Assembly: GCA_951217055.1 (NCBI GenBank)
Contig: OX578284.1
Coordinates: 42,869,467 to 42,933,466 of the forward strand
Direction: 5' to 3'
Source: Gerris lacustris
Taxonomy: Eukaryota; Arthropoda; Insecta; Hemiptera; Gerridae
DNA length: 64,000 nt
Part shown: positions 11,601 to 26,400 of the stretch, in pieces
Layout: the number at the start of each line of letters is the position of its first letter
How positions within the stretch are numbered: position 1 is the first letter of the stretch
Position numbers and translations under genes: made by a program
The notes under the pieces: model-generated
What the model was told of the DNA's origin: nothing
Seen by the model: the letters and a program-made list of their open reading frames with translations, nothing else
Databases searched by the model: none

Positions 11601-14600
11601 AGTATCTTGCTCTAGCACTCTAATAATTTTGAGTATTCTATCTCCATTAGTTTAAGTGCAATTGGAATCATCTTTGCACAGTACAGAGAAATCTCTTAGT
11701 CTCAGTTTAGAATTAGTTTTGGACCCCTATAAAGCTCTTGACTTTCTACAGTGTAATTTACCCACTGTACTAATGTCAAAAAGAAAATCACCACTTTCAG
11801 GAAAAATTACCTAATCTATACAAGGACGTAAATGATAGTCCAGGAGATAGCGTGCAAAAAAGTGTCTGACTATCATCAAGATAGAATTTTGTACATAAGT
11901 AAATCTTTCGGTGCCTTTTAAGAATATGTGGTCAGTATAATAAGTTCATCTGCGAGACATACCTTGGCAATAGGCTTTTGAAAAAAAAAAAAAAAAAAGG
12001 TGGAGAGTGGTCATGTCCCACCCCTTTTTGATGGACAATATGATTTTCATGATCCTGAATATGAAATTAGTGAGTAGACCAATAATCAAGTTGGTGGTAG
12101 TTTGTCACTTAATAGGTCAGTAAGTCAAATATTACTCCAAATCAAAGAGGTCACCTATTAGAGACAAATTACCATCAACTTTATTTTTGGTCTAATAAAT
12201 AATTTTGTACTCAGGATCATGAAAATCACATGATCCAACAAAAAAAAAGGGCAGGACATGGCCACTCTCCACCGTTGTTTTTTTTTAAATGCCTATTGCC
12301 AAGCTATGTCCCGCAGACAAACTCAGCCGACCACATATTCTTAAAAATCACCAAATATTTACTTAACACAAAATTCTTTTTCCAAGCTATCTCCTGGACT
12401 ATAAAGGAATGAAGAACAAATAAGTATCCCGGAAAAATAAAATCAGTCTGAGTTCAAATATTTGTCTGTAACTATGAAAAACCGGGATTCAATACTTTAA
12501 CTAAACGAAACAAGTGGAGATTTTAAAAAAAAAGGTCTAGATGTTGCAAGTATGAAGACTTAGATGAAGCAGTTCTGCAATGAGTGAAAATGGTGAGGGA
12601 TAAAAATCTTCCTCTTTCAGGACATTTCATTTTTTCTCTTAAAAAAAAATAAATTCTATATAACAAAATTTCTATAGAGTGATTGTTTTTCTGGAACCAT
12701 CAATTTTGTTTTATGGAGTTACGACTGTACATATTATTTTTAATAAGGTAATGTTACCTAAGCCAGAGGTAAAGATCCAAGACATCATAGACGGTTTCTA
12801 AATGAACTAAGTCACTAAGAGTTTTAGGAATGTTAAATGGAGTTCCAATATTTCTACACAACCATCTATATGATATCGCCTCATTCCTGCTGAACAATCT
12901 GGCAAACTGGAAAAAAGAAACAACATAAATAAGTAAAAATATATCTACAATCTACATACATAGAAAACAAACAAAGATTATAATAAACAAAAAGTATTAT
13001 CACCTTGACAAACATTGAGCAGACGAAAGGCATCTTTCTGTTAATTGGAGCACAACAGAAAACATAACGAGCTCTTAAAGGCAGTGGGATATGCTGAACC
13101 ATGTCAGCTAGGAACTTAAAATCATCCATATTGCACATGAAATATAAAGAATCGTCCATCGTACAAATTCCTTCAAATATACTCTGCAATCGACAACATT
13201 TTCATTAATAATTTAAAAAAAAAAGTATAATATATTTTCTGGCTTTCAGCCAGACCAAGCATAAGGATCAAAATTTTTAACTTTCAAGATGGGTATCAAA
13301 TGAAAGCTAATGAAGAGAAAATTACAAATATATATGCATTTTTAAGACAATTGTGCATTTTACCGCCAGTATTGCGTTTTTAGCACATTTAGAGAAATTT
13401 AAATTTTAGTGATTAGTCGTCTGCATTAAAAAATGGTACTGGGGAATGACAATTTATTGCTAATTTTGACACTTTTTAAGGTTTATTATTGAGAAATAAG
13501 TACTCACAAAATGCCATTAAAAAAAAATTATTATAATTTTTTGTAACAAGTAATAATTTTTAAAAATGCTACAAATTTAAAAAAGTAATAACACATAATT
13601 TAAAACATTTAAAATCAGCATTGGCTTGGCTTATGTTGAGGCCAACTATTATTTACAATAATATCCTCTGTATGTTTAAGTTATTGTTTGTATTTAATTT
13701 CATTCATTTAAAATTAAATTTACAAATTCAGAGAAACTGATAAGCATAAGCTTGAATTGTTTATTGTCATAACCACATAAATGTTACTATCAGTAAAATT
13801 AGATGTAAATTGAAATTGAGGTAAAATTTAAAACACAGATAAAGTTAAAATAACTCTTTTCAGGTATATGAAATAAATAAATCATTCAACAAAATAATAC
13901 TTACGACTAGATTCGATAGAGTAGCATTAGGCAAGTGATAAGCGTAGAGTTCTATTTGTTCCGCAGTGGGGTGTAATCCTGCTTTTTCAATTATTTCAGG
14001 TGTTTGACTAAGCAGTTTAGTAAGTACGGGTAAGTCCTCTGGTTTATATGTCGTTACAAATCCCTAGAAAACAACAAAAATACGTCCAATTACAGAAAAT
14101 CAAGGGTTGTACAAACCCTTGAATTTTTTAATTGTGGCAAAGGGTGGTTTGGAATTATAGATCTAAATCAATAATAAAACTAACAAACTGTAAAAAAGTA
14201 ACGTTGGTTACTAGTAATCATTATACATCATGGAATAGAATAATAGTTATATCATGTAACAAAATGATCTTATTCAAATTTATAAGTGTAGTTTTTTAAT
14301 ATTTGAATAAGTAATTTAAAATCCACCTACTAAAGGACGACCTAGAAGTTACGGCACTTGGGAAAAACTGTAAATTTAGGTTAGCTTTAAAATCAGAACT
14401 CCTGGGTATTGCCGAAGTCTAAAAAAATTTATTTTCTAAATTATAGCTCTCCATGACAATTAATCAAAATAGAAAAAAGTAGTATCAGCAATTTTTTTGG
14501 CTTCGTTTTTGTTAAAAACTTTAGTTTTTACACATTTTTTCAGTTTATACTTGACACAAAATCAACAACACTAGCGCACACATTCAGAATTTCATCACTT

Positions 14601-17435
14601 CTTGGTCGACCTTTATTACTGTAACCTGTACTTTTTTTTAGATTGCTGATAATGCTCAGGTTCCTTAAGCATAAGCTTTGACACAATAAATCTTCATCTT
14701 CAAAACCTTGACTTTTATTTCCTACCTCCAGTAAAATAATCATTGATTACATATTCTTGGAAATGTTGAAGGTATATTAAGACCTCACAAGAAGAAGTTG
14801 TGATTAATTTAGAATTTGTGTTATGTAGATACTTATGACTGAGGAAATGAATCTATGCCAAGCTTAATTTAAAAAAATAAATAAACAAGTTAGCAATGTG
14901 TGTTAGTCAGCACACAGCGAGGGGCCGTAGGCATCACAGTATTGTTTAAGAAGTACCTATTAATGGTGCTACTTTGAACTATCCTATGGGTCTGATATTC
15001 TCAAAACACATAAAAAAACTTCTGACAAGTATTTTTTGCCAGTGAACTGGACAATCAACATATAAATACATCGAAAAGAGCATAGTTATAAAAAAAAAAA
15101 AAACAATTGTCAATAAAAAAATAAAAAATAAATTTAAAAATTTCCAAGAAATTGTATCTTTACGTTTGGTCGAAGAATGTTCAAGAATTGTTTTCGGATT
15201 TTTTGCACATAACATAAGCAAGATAGAGGGGGGACACTTTTCACACCAACTTCAAATTCGCCCTATCAAAGCTTATAAACAAAAAATTATATATTTCTGT
15301 TATCAGCTCGACATACGATACCCCACACATGATATGTGCATATAATACCCCACAACGTCTCAAAAAAAAAAAATAAATAAACCTTGTTTTTACCCTTATT
15401 TTTATTTTTCCTCACCTTCTCCGAAGATATATAGGAAAAGTATTGTTTTCACCCAAAATGTTTGTTTCAAGGTTTCAATGAAATTATCCGTTTTGGGTGA
15501 TTTTAAGACCTCCTGAGTGGTTTTCAAAATTCAAATAATTAAATAAAATATATTAAAAATAATGTTTTGTTGTTTTGTTTTTTAAAAGAGAGGTCACTTG
15601 GGAGGCCACTTTGGTGGCCTCTAAAGTGAGGAAAAGTTCCGAGGAACCCTGTACCCGATTTTTTTTTCTAAGTTGCTACATTCTTACTGCACGTTTTAAG
15701 TCGCTGCTACACACCCATATAATGCCAAATTTTAAAGTGATTGGACAAAAGGTGCAGCCTTGATAGCAGGCAACAGACAGACACACGCAGGAATATATAA
15801 GGGTCCTTGGTTTTGCCTACGGACCCTAAAAAGACCAAACGGTGTAGCTGCACCCAGCACAGGGAATCCAGCTATTAGTATATAAAATGAAAGAGAGGTC
15901 CTAATATACATACATGATCATACTGAGTGTTGAACCGACCTGCCCTGCCAGCTATTTGTAGAGCCTGAGATATTGATATTGTGTCTATTTCTTTATCACC
16001 CTTTTCCGTTAAAGTAGGTTTTACCATAGAATAGAATATTACTCTTCTTATACTCCTACACATACAAAAAATAGAATAGCAATGAAATAAAACCAAAAAC
16101 ATAATGCAATAGATCCAAAACACATGATTTTGAAAAAGGGAACATAATTTCTCTCAAAACTAAGTGTATTTTTCTGTTGCAAGTTAACTTGTTTATGGGT
16201 AAAGCACACAATATTCTCTTTTTGAAGTCAATGCCACAGAAAATATTACAAAGAAGTAAACTTATAAGCTGTTTATATCTTCAGTGTCCCAAGCAATGAA
16301 CACATCAAATACAAATTAAGATGTAAGACATAAAATTAAAGCAATTATTATCAGTTGAACTGATTGAATAACATTAAAACAACATTCTTAAATTGATTAT
16401 ATTAAATTTAAAATCTACGTTATATTTTTACGTCACAAATGAGCATTTGCATTTTTTTAATCGATATACAATAATTTATACATTGACTTTTATAAAGTCA
16501 TAACTACCTCTCTTCATTGAAGGCGACAGGAGGATATATAAACTCCCCCTCCAGAAAAAACTAATTTTATAAGCCATATTTAAGAGGAAAAAAATTAATC
16601 TTATTCTAATTTAATCATTTAAAGTGATATTTCCTCCCCACAGAAAAGTGTCACAAAATCATTTATCAGGTATAATTATAGTTTATATTGCTTGCCAAAG
16701 TCATCTTTCCTAATTTCTCTGATGTTGAGAGTGGTAACATTTGTCAAATTTTCAAATCTAATTAAGGAAATTTGAGTTTTAATTAAAATTAGAAAGTGTT
16801 TCAATAAATAAATAAAAACAAAATGAAAGGTGAATCAGATGAATAGTTATGTAGATATACAGATCTTGTTAGTTTTAACATTTATGTGAAACAATTCTAT
16901 TCAATATGGAAGTAATAAAAGAGGAAGTGTGGTTGTGGCATACGTAGAGGTGGTGCTGCAATGTAAAAAAGATGACACCCGTCTTGTTGAACTTCAAAAT
17001 ACTAGTGGAACGGCCCCAGAAGGTCACCCTGTAGAATGAAATACAGCATTAAGCCAGACTAAAGTAATGTGAGACTGTTTCTGGTCTGGAAACGCAGGAT
17101 AAGGTGTGGTTTTTTTTTTTTTTTAGTTACGAGTAAGAATCCCACACTACCAGGTATGCTCCACTCAACCAGGTAATTTTTTAAGGTTTTTCCAACCTTG
17201 CAGATAAAAAATAAAACATCTTTTTAACTATGTCTGTAAAAATTATTTTATTTTTTAAAATTGCTTGACATTGATCGCCAGGTTAGTGGTAAACAATTTT
17301 TGTGAAAAGAAGTATGTTTAGTTACTCCTCACAACTGATTAAATATTTAAAAAAAATAAAAATATGAATCACAGTATAAACCAGATATAAAGGTACGAAA
17401 ATATACAGATGTGGGCAAAATTTTACCTTAATTAA

Positions 17436-17478
<43 letters not shown>

Positions 17479-20400
17479 TGAGATTATCATCTCAATAGAA
17501 ATTAGTTTTTAAAAAAAATAAACTTTTATGTAGCAAACTGGCTTTCAACCTGAAACCTCTTCAGGGCGGATTAGTCAGTAAAGAAAAAATCAGAGAACAA
17601 GTCAGAGGTTATTATACTAGACAGTCAGAAAAAAGTTAGAGTGGAAGTGTCAATATAGGGATTGAGGCAGAGGTCTTAATCTATCTCAGTTAGATAGAAC
17701 CAAGTATGATATAATATGAGTAGTCAGATAATATGACATATAGAAGAGAGAAATAAATAAAATATACATATTTGGCAAAAAACAAATAATGATAATAAAA
17801 TGAAAACAGAACTTTTAACTCACAGATTAAGTCCCATTCCAATAGCGTCAGTAGCAACTAAGTATTTACAAGTGGAGTCAGGGTCATTGAATTTTTGTGC
17901 TTGAGCTAGTTTAGTTCCAGGGGGTAGACCTCCGTAAATAACAGCAGCTTCTTTACCTCTCATCTCCAAACCTCGAGAAACCTGGGGAAAAATAAATTAA
18001 TTAATATTAACGTTTTCATTAACACTTTCATTGCTAAGGCTGACAAAGAAGTAAGCTTGTTATACTGTGTCACTGTTATTTTTTTATCTCAGCTTCAGCC
18101 CTGACAGACCATAACTGCAAACAACTTAACAAGATACAAAAAAAATTAGTCGATCTACAGAGTAAATTTTACAGTTTTCCTAACCTTTTTCTGTTTTCAC
18201 ATTCACAATTCTACATTCGTCATGGATACTTCAACAAAAAAATTGTAAGCAAATTTTTTAAATGCCTCAACCAAAAAGTTATATGATATTATAGAATCAG
18301 CTAGTCTATTCATCTACTAATCCCTACTGTAGCTACCTATTTTGCAGCTTACTCCACATCTATGAATAAGGAAAAATCCCACATATCAGGGAATAAAACC
18401 CAGATTATTGATTGTGTTTAGAGTTAGGTCTCAGATACACCAAAGCTAAACACATTGTGGGACATACTAACTTCCCACAACAATCAAGGTGTTATAAATA
18501 AATAAATATACAACTCACGGTATAGATGTCATTTTTACTGAAACATACGATACAGTCACCAGGCTGTACATTGTCTAAACTTCCAAGAGCTGAGGCTTCA
18601 ACTGTGAGGGATGTCAATCTTTCATACTTTCGAACCTGAATACAACAAACAAAGGGTAATAATAAATACAGGGTGGGTCAAAAGTTTAACATTTAAAAAT
18701 CAGTCTAAGTCCAAAACTATAAAACATAGAACATGCTTTTGCTAATGACACTGATATTCTATTTATGCTTAAGCATGTCTGTACATAGTGTACAGGTACC
18801 TATTTTCCCAGGCCTTTAGCTCCGGGCTATATTCCCTTGTCCCAGGCCCATAGCCCCAAGTTTAGGCCATAAGCCCTTGGCTCTATACCATATGCCCCAG
18901 GCCACAAGTTATTTACTTTTTAAGTCATTTTTGCCCCACACTGCACAACCAAAGTTTTGTTTCATGCATTCCAAACATTTAGTGGTGCAATAGGTTCTTT
19001 ATAGGTTTTAAAGTTAAGAGTGACATAGGATCAGCCTGTCAACTTCCATCAGCTGCACTGTAGAAGGCACCACTTCTAATAACTAACTACCCATTTACCT
19101 CACAAAGCTGGGTGAACAATACACATGGATTCTCTCCAGGGATTGAACCTCTGGTATTTGTGAAGCGAGTCATAAGCCAAATTGAAACAGGAGTCCCATA
19201 GCCAAATGATAAGTTTTTGTTATCTAGATGTATATTTTATGAACCATGTACATACCTCTAACTGTTAATAATTTAAGTTTATATTGTATACCTGGTACCT
19301 GACTCCCTGCAATCCTGGAAAATCCTCTAAACTTCTCCCAGCCCTAGCCTGCCACTACCTGTACATCCCCACCCACCTCTTTACTCTCAAAAGTTAGTCA
19401 AAAACAACTGATGACAACACTTAGTGTCTAACTAAAAAGCTTTTTAAGGTAAGAATTTACTCTTATTTGAAGGTTAAAATGTATCAAGTATACATTAACA
19501 GTAAACACAAACCTCCACATCTTCATTGCAGGTAAGTGCTAGAGAGCTAATAAGTTCAAGAGCAGCTAATTCACCACAGATGTGTATCTCATCTGCAGCT
19601 AATCCTAGGAAGGCACGGGTCCAAGCCCAACCTCGACTCAGATCTCTCATTACCTGCACCTCATCTATGACAGCTACTTCATCTACACAAAATATACATA
19701 AACTAATTAAAAAACATCACAGAGTAGTCTCATTAATTACCATAAGATTGGCAATTATTTAGTCATTTAACTTTTATAATCTAGCTAGAGATTAAAACTG
19801 ATTTTCTTTTACTTTTAACCATCATTATTTAAAAGTCAACTAAATTCTTCTAAACAGAATAAAATAAGAACTTTAAGAAGATAGAATTGCATATATCGGA
19901 TGTTCCAAAGTTTAAGTGTTCTAGTACGTATAAACAATATTGGCCCTCATTCGGTGTGTTTTCACTAGAAGGATTGCTAAAATTTTCTTTGCCCGACATT
20001 TCTCAAGGTACTTAAAAATTGTAAGCAAGAAGGAGCTAGTTGTTGTTAGAGTTGGTGGTAATTATACTGCCATCAATTTATTTTCAAGTAGTGACTTTTG
20101 ACATTGTGGAAAAATCAAAAAATTGGGGTGGGGAGCCAATGAAAAGTTGGGATTTTGAATTCTAGAAGGTCGGACCAATTAGGCAAACAGAAATGTCACT
20201 GGTAGAGGGGCATGTCACTTAGGATAACCACCTAGTGGCTTTATTTTTACCTTCACACAGGTTGGCCAATCTGAGTGTCAAAAGTCACAACTCATAACGT
20301 GCGTACTGCAATGACAGAATTGCAGTGAAAAATGTAATGCCACACCAAATAAAAACATTTTGCAGAAAGGTCCAGCTAAGTGCTTAATATTTCTTGTGGA

Positions 20401-23400
20401 AGTTCATTTAGTCATGTGATCATCAGGGCGATAGCCGACAAATAAGCAAAGCTAGGAACAACTTTTTTATAACTGCCATGTCTCTCCTCTTTGCAATCTT
20501 TTAAATCGCAAATAAAGCAGTGATCAGCAGGTGAAGCGAGAACAGCATCATGATTTGTCTGCTGGTAAGAGATTGAAGAGTCTTGCCACTAACGCCCCTA
20601 TCAACCACAACTATGAGCAGTCAGCATAGCTTCCTTTAGAATGAAAACCAATCATGATTACCTTGCCTCACACCTCCACCGCATTATGGTTTGTCATCCA
20701 TGGAATGTCAGCTATGCAGCCATGATATCACGGATGCAGATATCAAGAAAATCTTTACAGTCCTTGACAGTTCTCAGAGGGATGCAAACCAACTAATTAC
20801 CAGAGTTTGACTGAAATGGTCAGTGGGTCACCAAATGGCTCAACAGCCAAAATTGGGTGTTAGCTAATAAGTAAAGTTTACTTGTTTCATCTATAAAGTG
20901 ATAAATAATAACATGATGGTTCTAGTGTAGTAAAAGTAACATAATTTAAAATAAAATGTGTAAAGGTATTTACTCACAAGGAACATTGAGGTTGGTCATC
21001 TCAACAGTACAGGAGATATGAGTACTGGCATTTCCTTCTCCAAGAGCATATTTCCTCTCCTCTCCGGTCACTAGGTCACACGGCCTACCCTGAGACAAGT
21101 ACAGCATTGTTAGGTTTCCAGCAATCATTAATAACATAATCTGATGTTTTATCAGCCAACTTGTTTACATTTTGATCAAGGATGTAGAAACACTCTTTAT
21201 GTAGGACAATAATTCCATTGCTTAACTTGACATAACATCTTACTAAGACAAATAACACTTTTTTTTTTTTTACAAATGTGTTTTTTTCAATGAATAATTA
21301 TCCTAGGATAAGCAAACTTAATTTTCAGTTCTAAACTGAATTCTAATGCTAGTGCCATCTTGTGTATATTTGTGTACACCTACAAGCCTTGGAATAGTAA
21401 GTGGTAAGTGGGTAGAAAAGTGATCAAGCTTAATTATTACACCTAGTGACTATCTCTTTTACAAACCTAAGCACCAGAAAAATCACCTAAGGCTGTCTCA
21501 GAAAACATAGATGTTGACATGAATAAAACTAAAAATTGATCAGTATATTGTCAAAAAACTAATAGCTAATTTTCAATAAATACCAGTATAATCCACTTAA
21601 GTTGGTAGTCTTTATAGAATTAATTTATTTCGCTTCGGAGCTTACCCAATATAACACCTAAATTTATAATAAAAGTACCTATATCTTTAGGTACTTTTTT
21701 AGATTGTTACTCCCCTATGTTGTTTTAGAATATAAATGACTCTGACTAAATAACTATTAAGACAAAGGGATGTTTAGTCCAATGTACTTTGGGACAAAGG
21801 AATATCACTCTTCTGTTTTTATAAGGGGAGTAATAGACTAAAGAAGAACATTCCGTACACCTTCTTTAGATTTTTACTCCCCTCTGTTTTCTTTATAAGG
21901 GGAGTAACAATCTAAAGAAGTGCCAATAAGGGTATCAGATGTTTAAACAGCCAACTTGTTTAGATTGAAACATTGTGGTCAAGGATTTAGAAACACTCTT
22001 TATGAAGGGCCTTGGTTCTATTGCTTAGCTTGACACTTAAAATCTTACTAAGACGAATAACATATTTTTTTGCAAATGTGTTTTCTTCAATGATTATTTA
22101 TCCTAGGATAAGCAAACTTAATTTTCAGTTCTAAACTGAATTCTGATGCTAGTATCTTGTGTATATTAGTATTCACCTAGTAGCCTTGGAATAGTAAGTG
22201 GTAGGTAGAGCATTGGGGTAGAAAAGTGATCAAGCGAATTATTACACTTAATGACTATCTTTTTTACAAACCTAAGCACCAGAGAAATCACCTAAGGGTG
22301 TCTCATAAAACATTGATGTTTAAATCAATAAATTTAAAATTTCATCAGTATATTGTCAAAAAACTACAACAGCTAATGTAAAATAAAGACCAGTTTAATC
22401 CACTTAAGTAGGTAGTCATAAGAGAATTAATTTAAATTTCACTTCTGAGCTTACCGAATACAAAAACAAAATCTATAATATAAGTACCTATATCTTTAAA
22501 AGTACTCATTCAATTTTGATGATTTATCAAAAGTAGCCCACAGATAACCCCATATATTCATTGTAACAGTCAATAAACAATTTATATTGAATACAAATAA
22601 ATGTGACCATACTGCAAATTGAAAAAGTCTCGATTTCCAGGAATCAGTGTCAATTGTTTGGAAATTGAACAATAGATCACATTATTTATACTCATTTGTC
22701 CTATAATTAGGGTGCAAGAAAGCTATGTGCCACACTAATTGATAGACATTTTATTCTACATCATCAAAAGTTTTTATATTTTTAAAAATATAAAAACTAC
22801 AATCTATTAGATTAAATTTTACAAATTTTATTACCAACTAAAACCATTGTTGCTTGAATGTTTGTCTTTTAATATTCTCTTTCAAACTAATAGTAACAAA
22901 ATAATAATTTCCCAATGTCCAAAAGTTCTCATTTATTTTGAGGATGAAAGGTAACAAGGTGGAGTATTATTGAATCAAGGGAAGGCTTTATATAATTAAG
23001 AAGTAGTAGGAATAGATTGGTGTCTAAGGGAAGAAGGCATTCTACCTGAGGTACCCAAACCCTAAAAAGGCTCTAAGGGTCTAATTTGTTTCATCCCTTC
23101 CTGGAATTATTTTTTGCTGTTAGTTCACCCTACTTCCCTCCAAACTCAATCAATTAAAACTCTTGACAACATATAACTTTCAGATAAAAATTTAATCTTG
23201 GTTCATCTAATTCGTTAAATTTTCTTTCTTTCTTCCCACCTATTCACATACCTAAGTGGTAATTTAAGTGTTACAAAATGAGTTGTTTCTAATGAGATTT
23301 ATCTTACTGTCTTACAGGCATATCTGCTGACAGTACACCTCATAAGTATCTCAAGGAGACTTCACCAAAAAGTCTAAAAAAAACAACTTACCTTGAATTA

Positions 23401-26400
23401 TTCATGTCGTAGTTCAACATTATTATCTTACTCTATAGTTTTATTATTTTGAAACTGTAATCCCCTTGTTAAAATTCCATAAAGATAATTTTAGGACGAA
23501 ATAAAAGTTATGAGTTTTCTAGCATTAAAGATTAATTATATATATTGCTTTCGAATAGATAATTTACAAATTGCTTAAATCTAGCAGCTGAAATATTAAG
23601 ATGCCAAGATTTATTATCATAAAAACTTGAGGATGATCTGAAAACCATCTCAGCATCTTACCATGTCTCTGCTTTCACTAAAAAAAAACGATCCTGTCAT
23701 CTTTTGACAGGCATTCTTACTAGGGAGTGAAGACTACATTGACATCTATATCTGCTTGGTCTGACTGAAGAAATTTGATTTAAAGTAAAATTTAATCTTT
23801 CCGTAGAATACTACCTAAAACTTAAAAATTTGAAAGCCTAAAGTTCAGGCCGTGTCAGGAAGAGGATGAAACCCTTTCTCACCTTATCAGCAGCTGCCCT
23901 TCATTGCCTCGCCTGAGGTAGAAAAGCTTCTAAATTGACATCTATACCAGTTTGGTCTAGCTGAAAGCCTAAAGTTTAGGCTGTGTGAGGAAGAGGATGA
24001 AACCCTTTCTCACCTTATCAGCAGCTGCCCTTCATTGCCTCATCTGAGGTAGAAAAGATTCTAAATTGACATCTATACCAGTTTAGTCTAGCTGAAAGCC
24101 TAAAGTTTAGGCTGTGTGAGGAAGAGGATGAAACCCTTTCTCACTTAATCAGTAGCTGTCCTCCATTGATTCATCTGAGGTCGAAAATCTTCTAAATTGA
24201 CATTAATGCCACTTGGTCTAGCTGAAAGCCTAAAGTTCAAGCTGTGTGAGGAAGAGGATGAAACCCTTTCTCCCCTTCTGTGCAGCTATCCTCCATTGAC
24301 GCATCTGAGATAGAAAATACAAAGGTTACATCCCCTAAGCAAGACGTTAGACTCACTTTCTGTGGGTGTGTCAGCCTTCTTACGGGGTAGAGTACTATAA
24401 AAAAAAAAGTTTAACTAAACCAGGCTTGCATCATTTGGGTTCATGTGTCTTAGTGTTATTGAATAAGTCTCCAAGAAAAAAAGCACTGAATAAAGAGAGG
24501 GTCCATTGGGGAAAAAACCTAGACCAATAGTATGAGAATCACAAGAGCTGGAGATACACTACAATGCAAACTTGTAAATGTACAAACTAAAATACTAAGC
24601 CGATAATCTCACCCTATCGTTGGCTTTCTTGTAGACTTCAGTAGCTAGAAGTTTGAGAGGTCCACAGTAGACTCCCGAGCTGGCAGTAAGGAATCTCTCT
24701 AGAGCATGGTAAGTCTTACCACTGTTTGTAGGACCGGCATGGAATATTATCTTACGCTTCTTGTTCCTTGCACTTGGGTACCTGGAACAAAAATTAATAA
24801 CTGAGTATGGATGTATAGATTATATGAATTGGATTAGCCACATTACAAAAAAATCCGAAGGATCATTACTGTAGAACATTTAACACTGAACTTAAGTTCT
24901 AGGGGAGAACCTCAAGCCTACAAAGACATATTGATCCTTCACATTTTAATTTTAAGACTTATAAGAACCAATAAAGTTATATGAAATATCTATTGTTAAC
25001 ATTAAGTTATCAGAAAAATCAGCAAGAATATAAAACTATAAATACTACATCTGACAAACCAATATACATCCAAGCCCACTTCCAACCAAAAACCACCATT
25101 AACAAGGCTAGAGAAATTAATGGAGGTAGAGAGGAAATAGAGATTAAAATAAAAATAATTGCATAGAATCTAAGATCCTGACATCTGGTAGAGAAATTGT
25201 CAACTATAGAAGTGGTATCTTGGTAATTTTAACTATTATAACAATCTGTTTGGATCAGAATTGCAGCAGAAACTAGATACACAGATAAAACTAAATATTT
25301 TCATGACAGCAGTGTAAGAGACAGATTAAAATCTTACTTAACTCTGAAAATGACAATCTTCAGAGCTAGAGAGAGAAAATATGAATGATTTACAGCTGTT
25401 TTAAATAGTGTTGAGAACAGATAGAGTTGAGAATTTGCCTCAACATTACTAAAACATTGCTCATGATTCTCGTTAATGGCTTCTGTAGCATTGATATTAT
25501 TTTTAATGAAAACTCTTCAGCGCTGACAAATGCATATTTCTTCGTGGGTAGGTGACCAAATGAGAACATAACATAAATAAAATTAAGTGTTTTTATTATA
25601 TTGGCTACTACACTCATGCCATTATACTTTGTTATTCTGACAGCAAGGGACAATTGAAAAAAAATGGGAGGGGAGCCAATGAGAGCTCGAAATTTTGGCA
25701 GGTAGTAGGTCGGGCCAACTAGGCAAACAAAAATATCACTGTATAACCTTAAGATAACCACCTAGTGTTTTTATTTTTTCCCTCACATAGGTTGGCCAAT
25801 CTGAAGTGTCAGATTTACAAAGTATAATGGCATGAGTATTAAACTTAAAGAAATGGCTGTTTAGAATTTCAGAATTTATACCGTTTCCACTTCTTGCCCT
25901 TATTAACAGAGTAGCTAAAATTTCCTTATACAAGCTTTGCTATAATTTATAATACCTGTATTAATCATAACAACCCCCTGGTACCCTAATTACATGTTAG
26001 ATATTCAAAATAATAAAAACAAATGAAAAAGGGATAACATAGCAGGAATATCAACATTTAATGTTTAACAATGTGTTTAGATCTTTTAAGTACAAATATC
26101 ATTATTTGTAAGAACATTGACATTGTATTAACTAAACACTAGAGAAATATTTTAATAGTTTATTCTTTTATCTATCAATAAATAATATCAAAAAGTGGGT
26201 AGTGATATTATCCAAGATAACCTTTAACTATTATAAAAGATAATAAAGTTATTAATGGTGAATTTATTGAATGAGTTAAGAATATATTCAAGGTAAACAT
26301 TAATTATTTTTTCTTATCTTTAACATTTTTCACTTTTTTAAAAAAAAAAATTTTACCATTTTATTAATTATAAACTATGAATAAATATTATTATTTTATT

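Larger units (their letters stand above)
11371..12729. mobile_element. Degraded pogo/Tigger-like transposon in SUV3 intron 11
   Basis: The ends are TACACTCGG at 11371 and, in reverse complement, TACAGTCGT from 12729. Similar subterminal sequence (TTATATAACAAA-type) follows on both sides, and TA dinucleotides sit at the ends as in TA-targeting Tc1/mariner/pogo elements. Plus-strand codons at about 12560-12630 read DEAVLQ, a stop, then [15 protein letters not shown]. This resembles the N-terminal helix-turn-helix region of pogo/Tigger transposases, with a stop where Trp is usual. The element occupies 1,359 of the 1,649 bp of the intron and ends 28 bp from the exon 11 donor. Confidence 0.55.

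Noticed and set aside
20560..20880. Moderately GC-rich block in SUV3 intron 4, considered as a hidden exon
   Set aside because: Stops in all frames within short distances, no matching splice sites, and the SUV3 phases join without it.
25390..25933. Two minus-strand ORFs of 123 and 65 codons
   Set aside because: They lie across a MITE within a SUV3 intron; composition is non-coding and no motif is seen.
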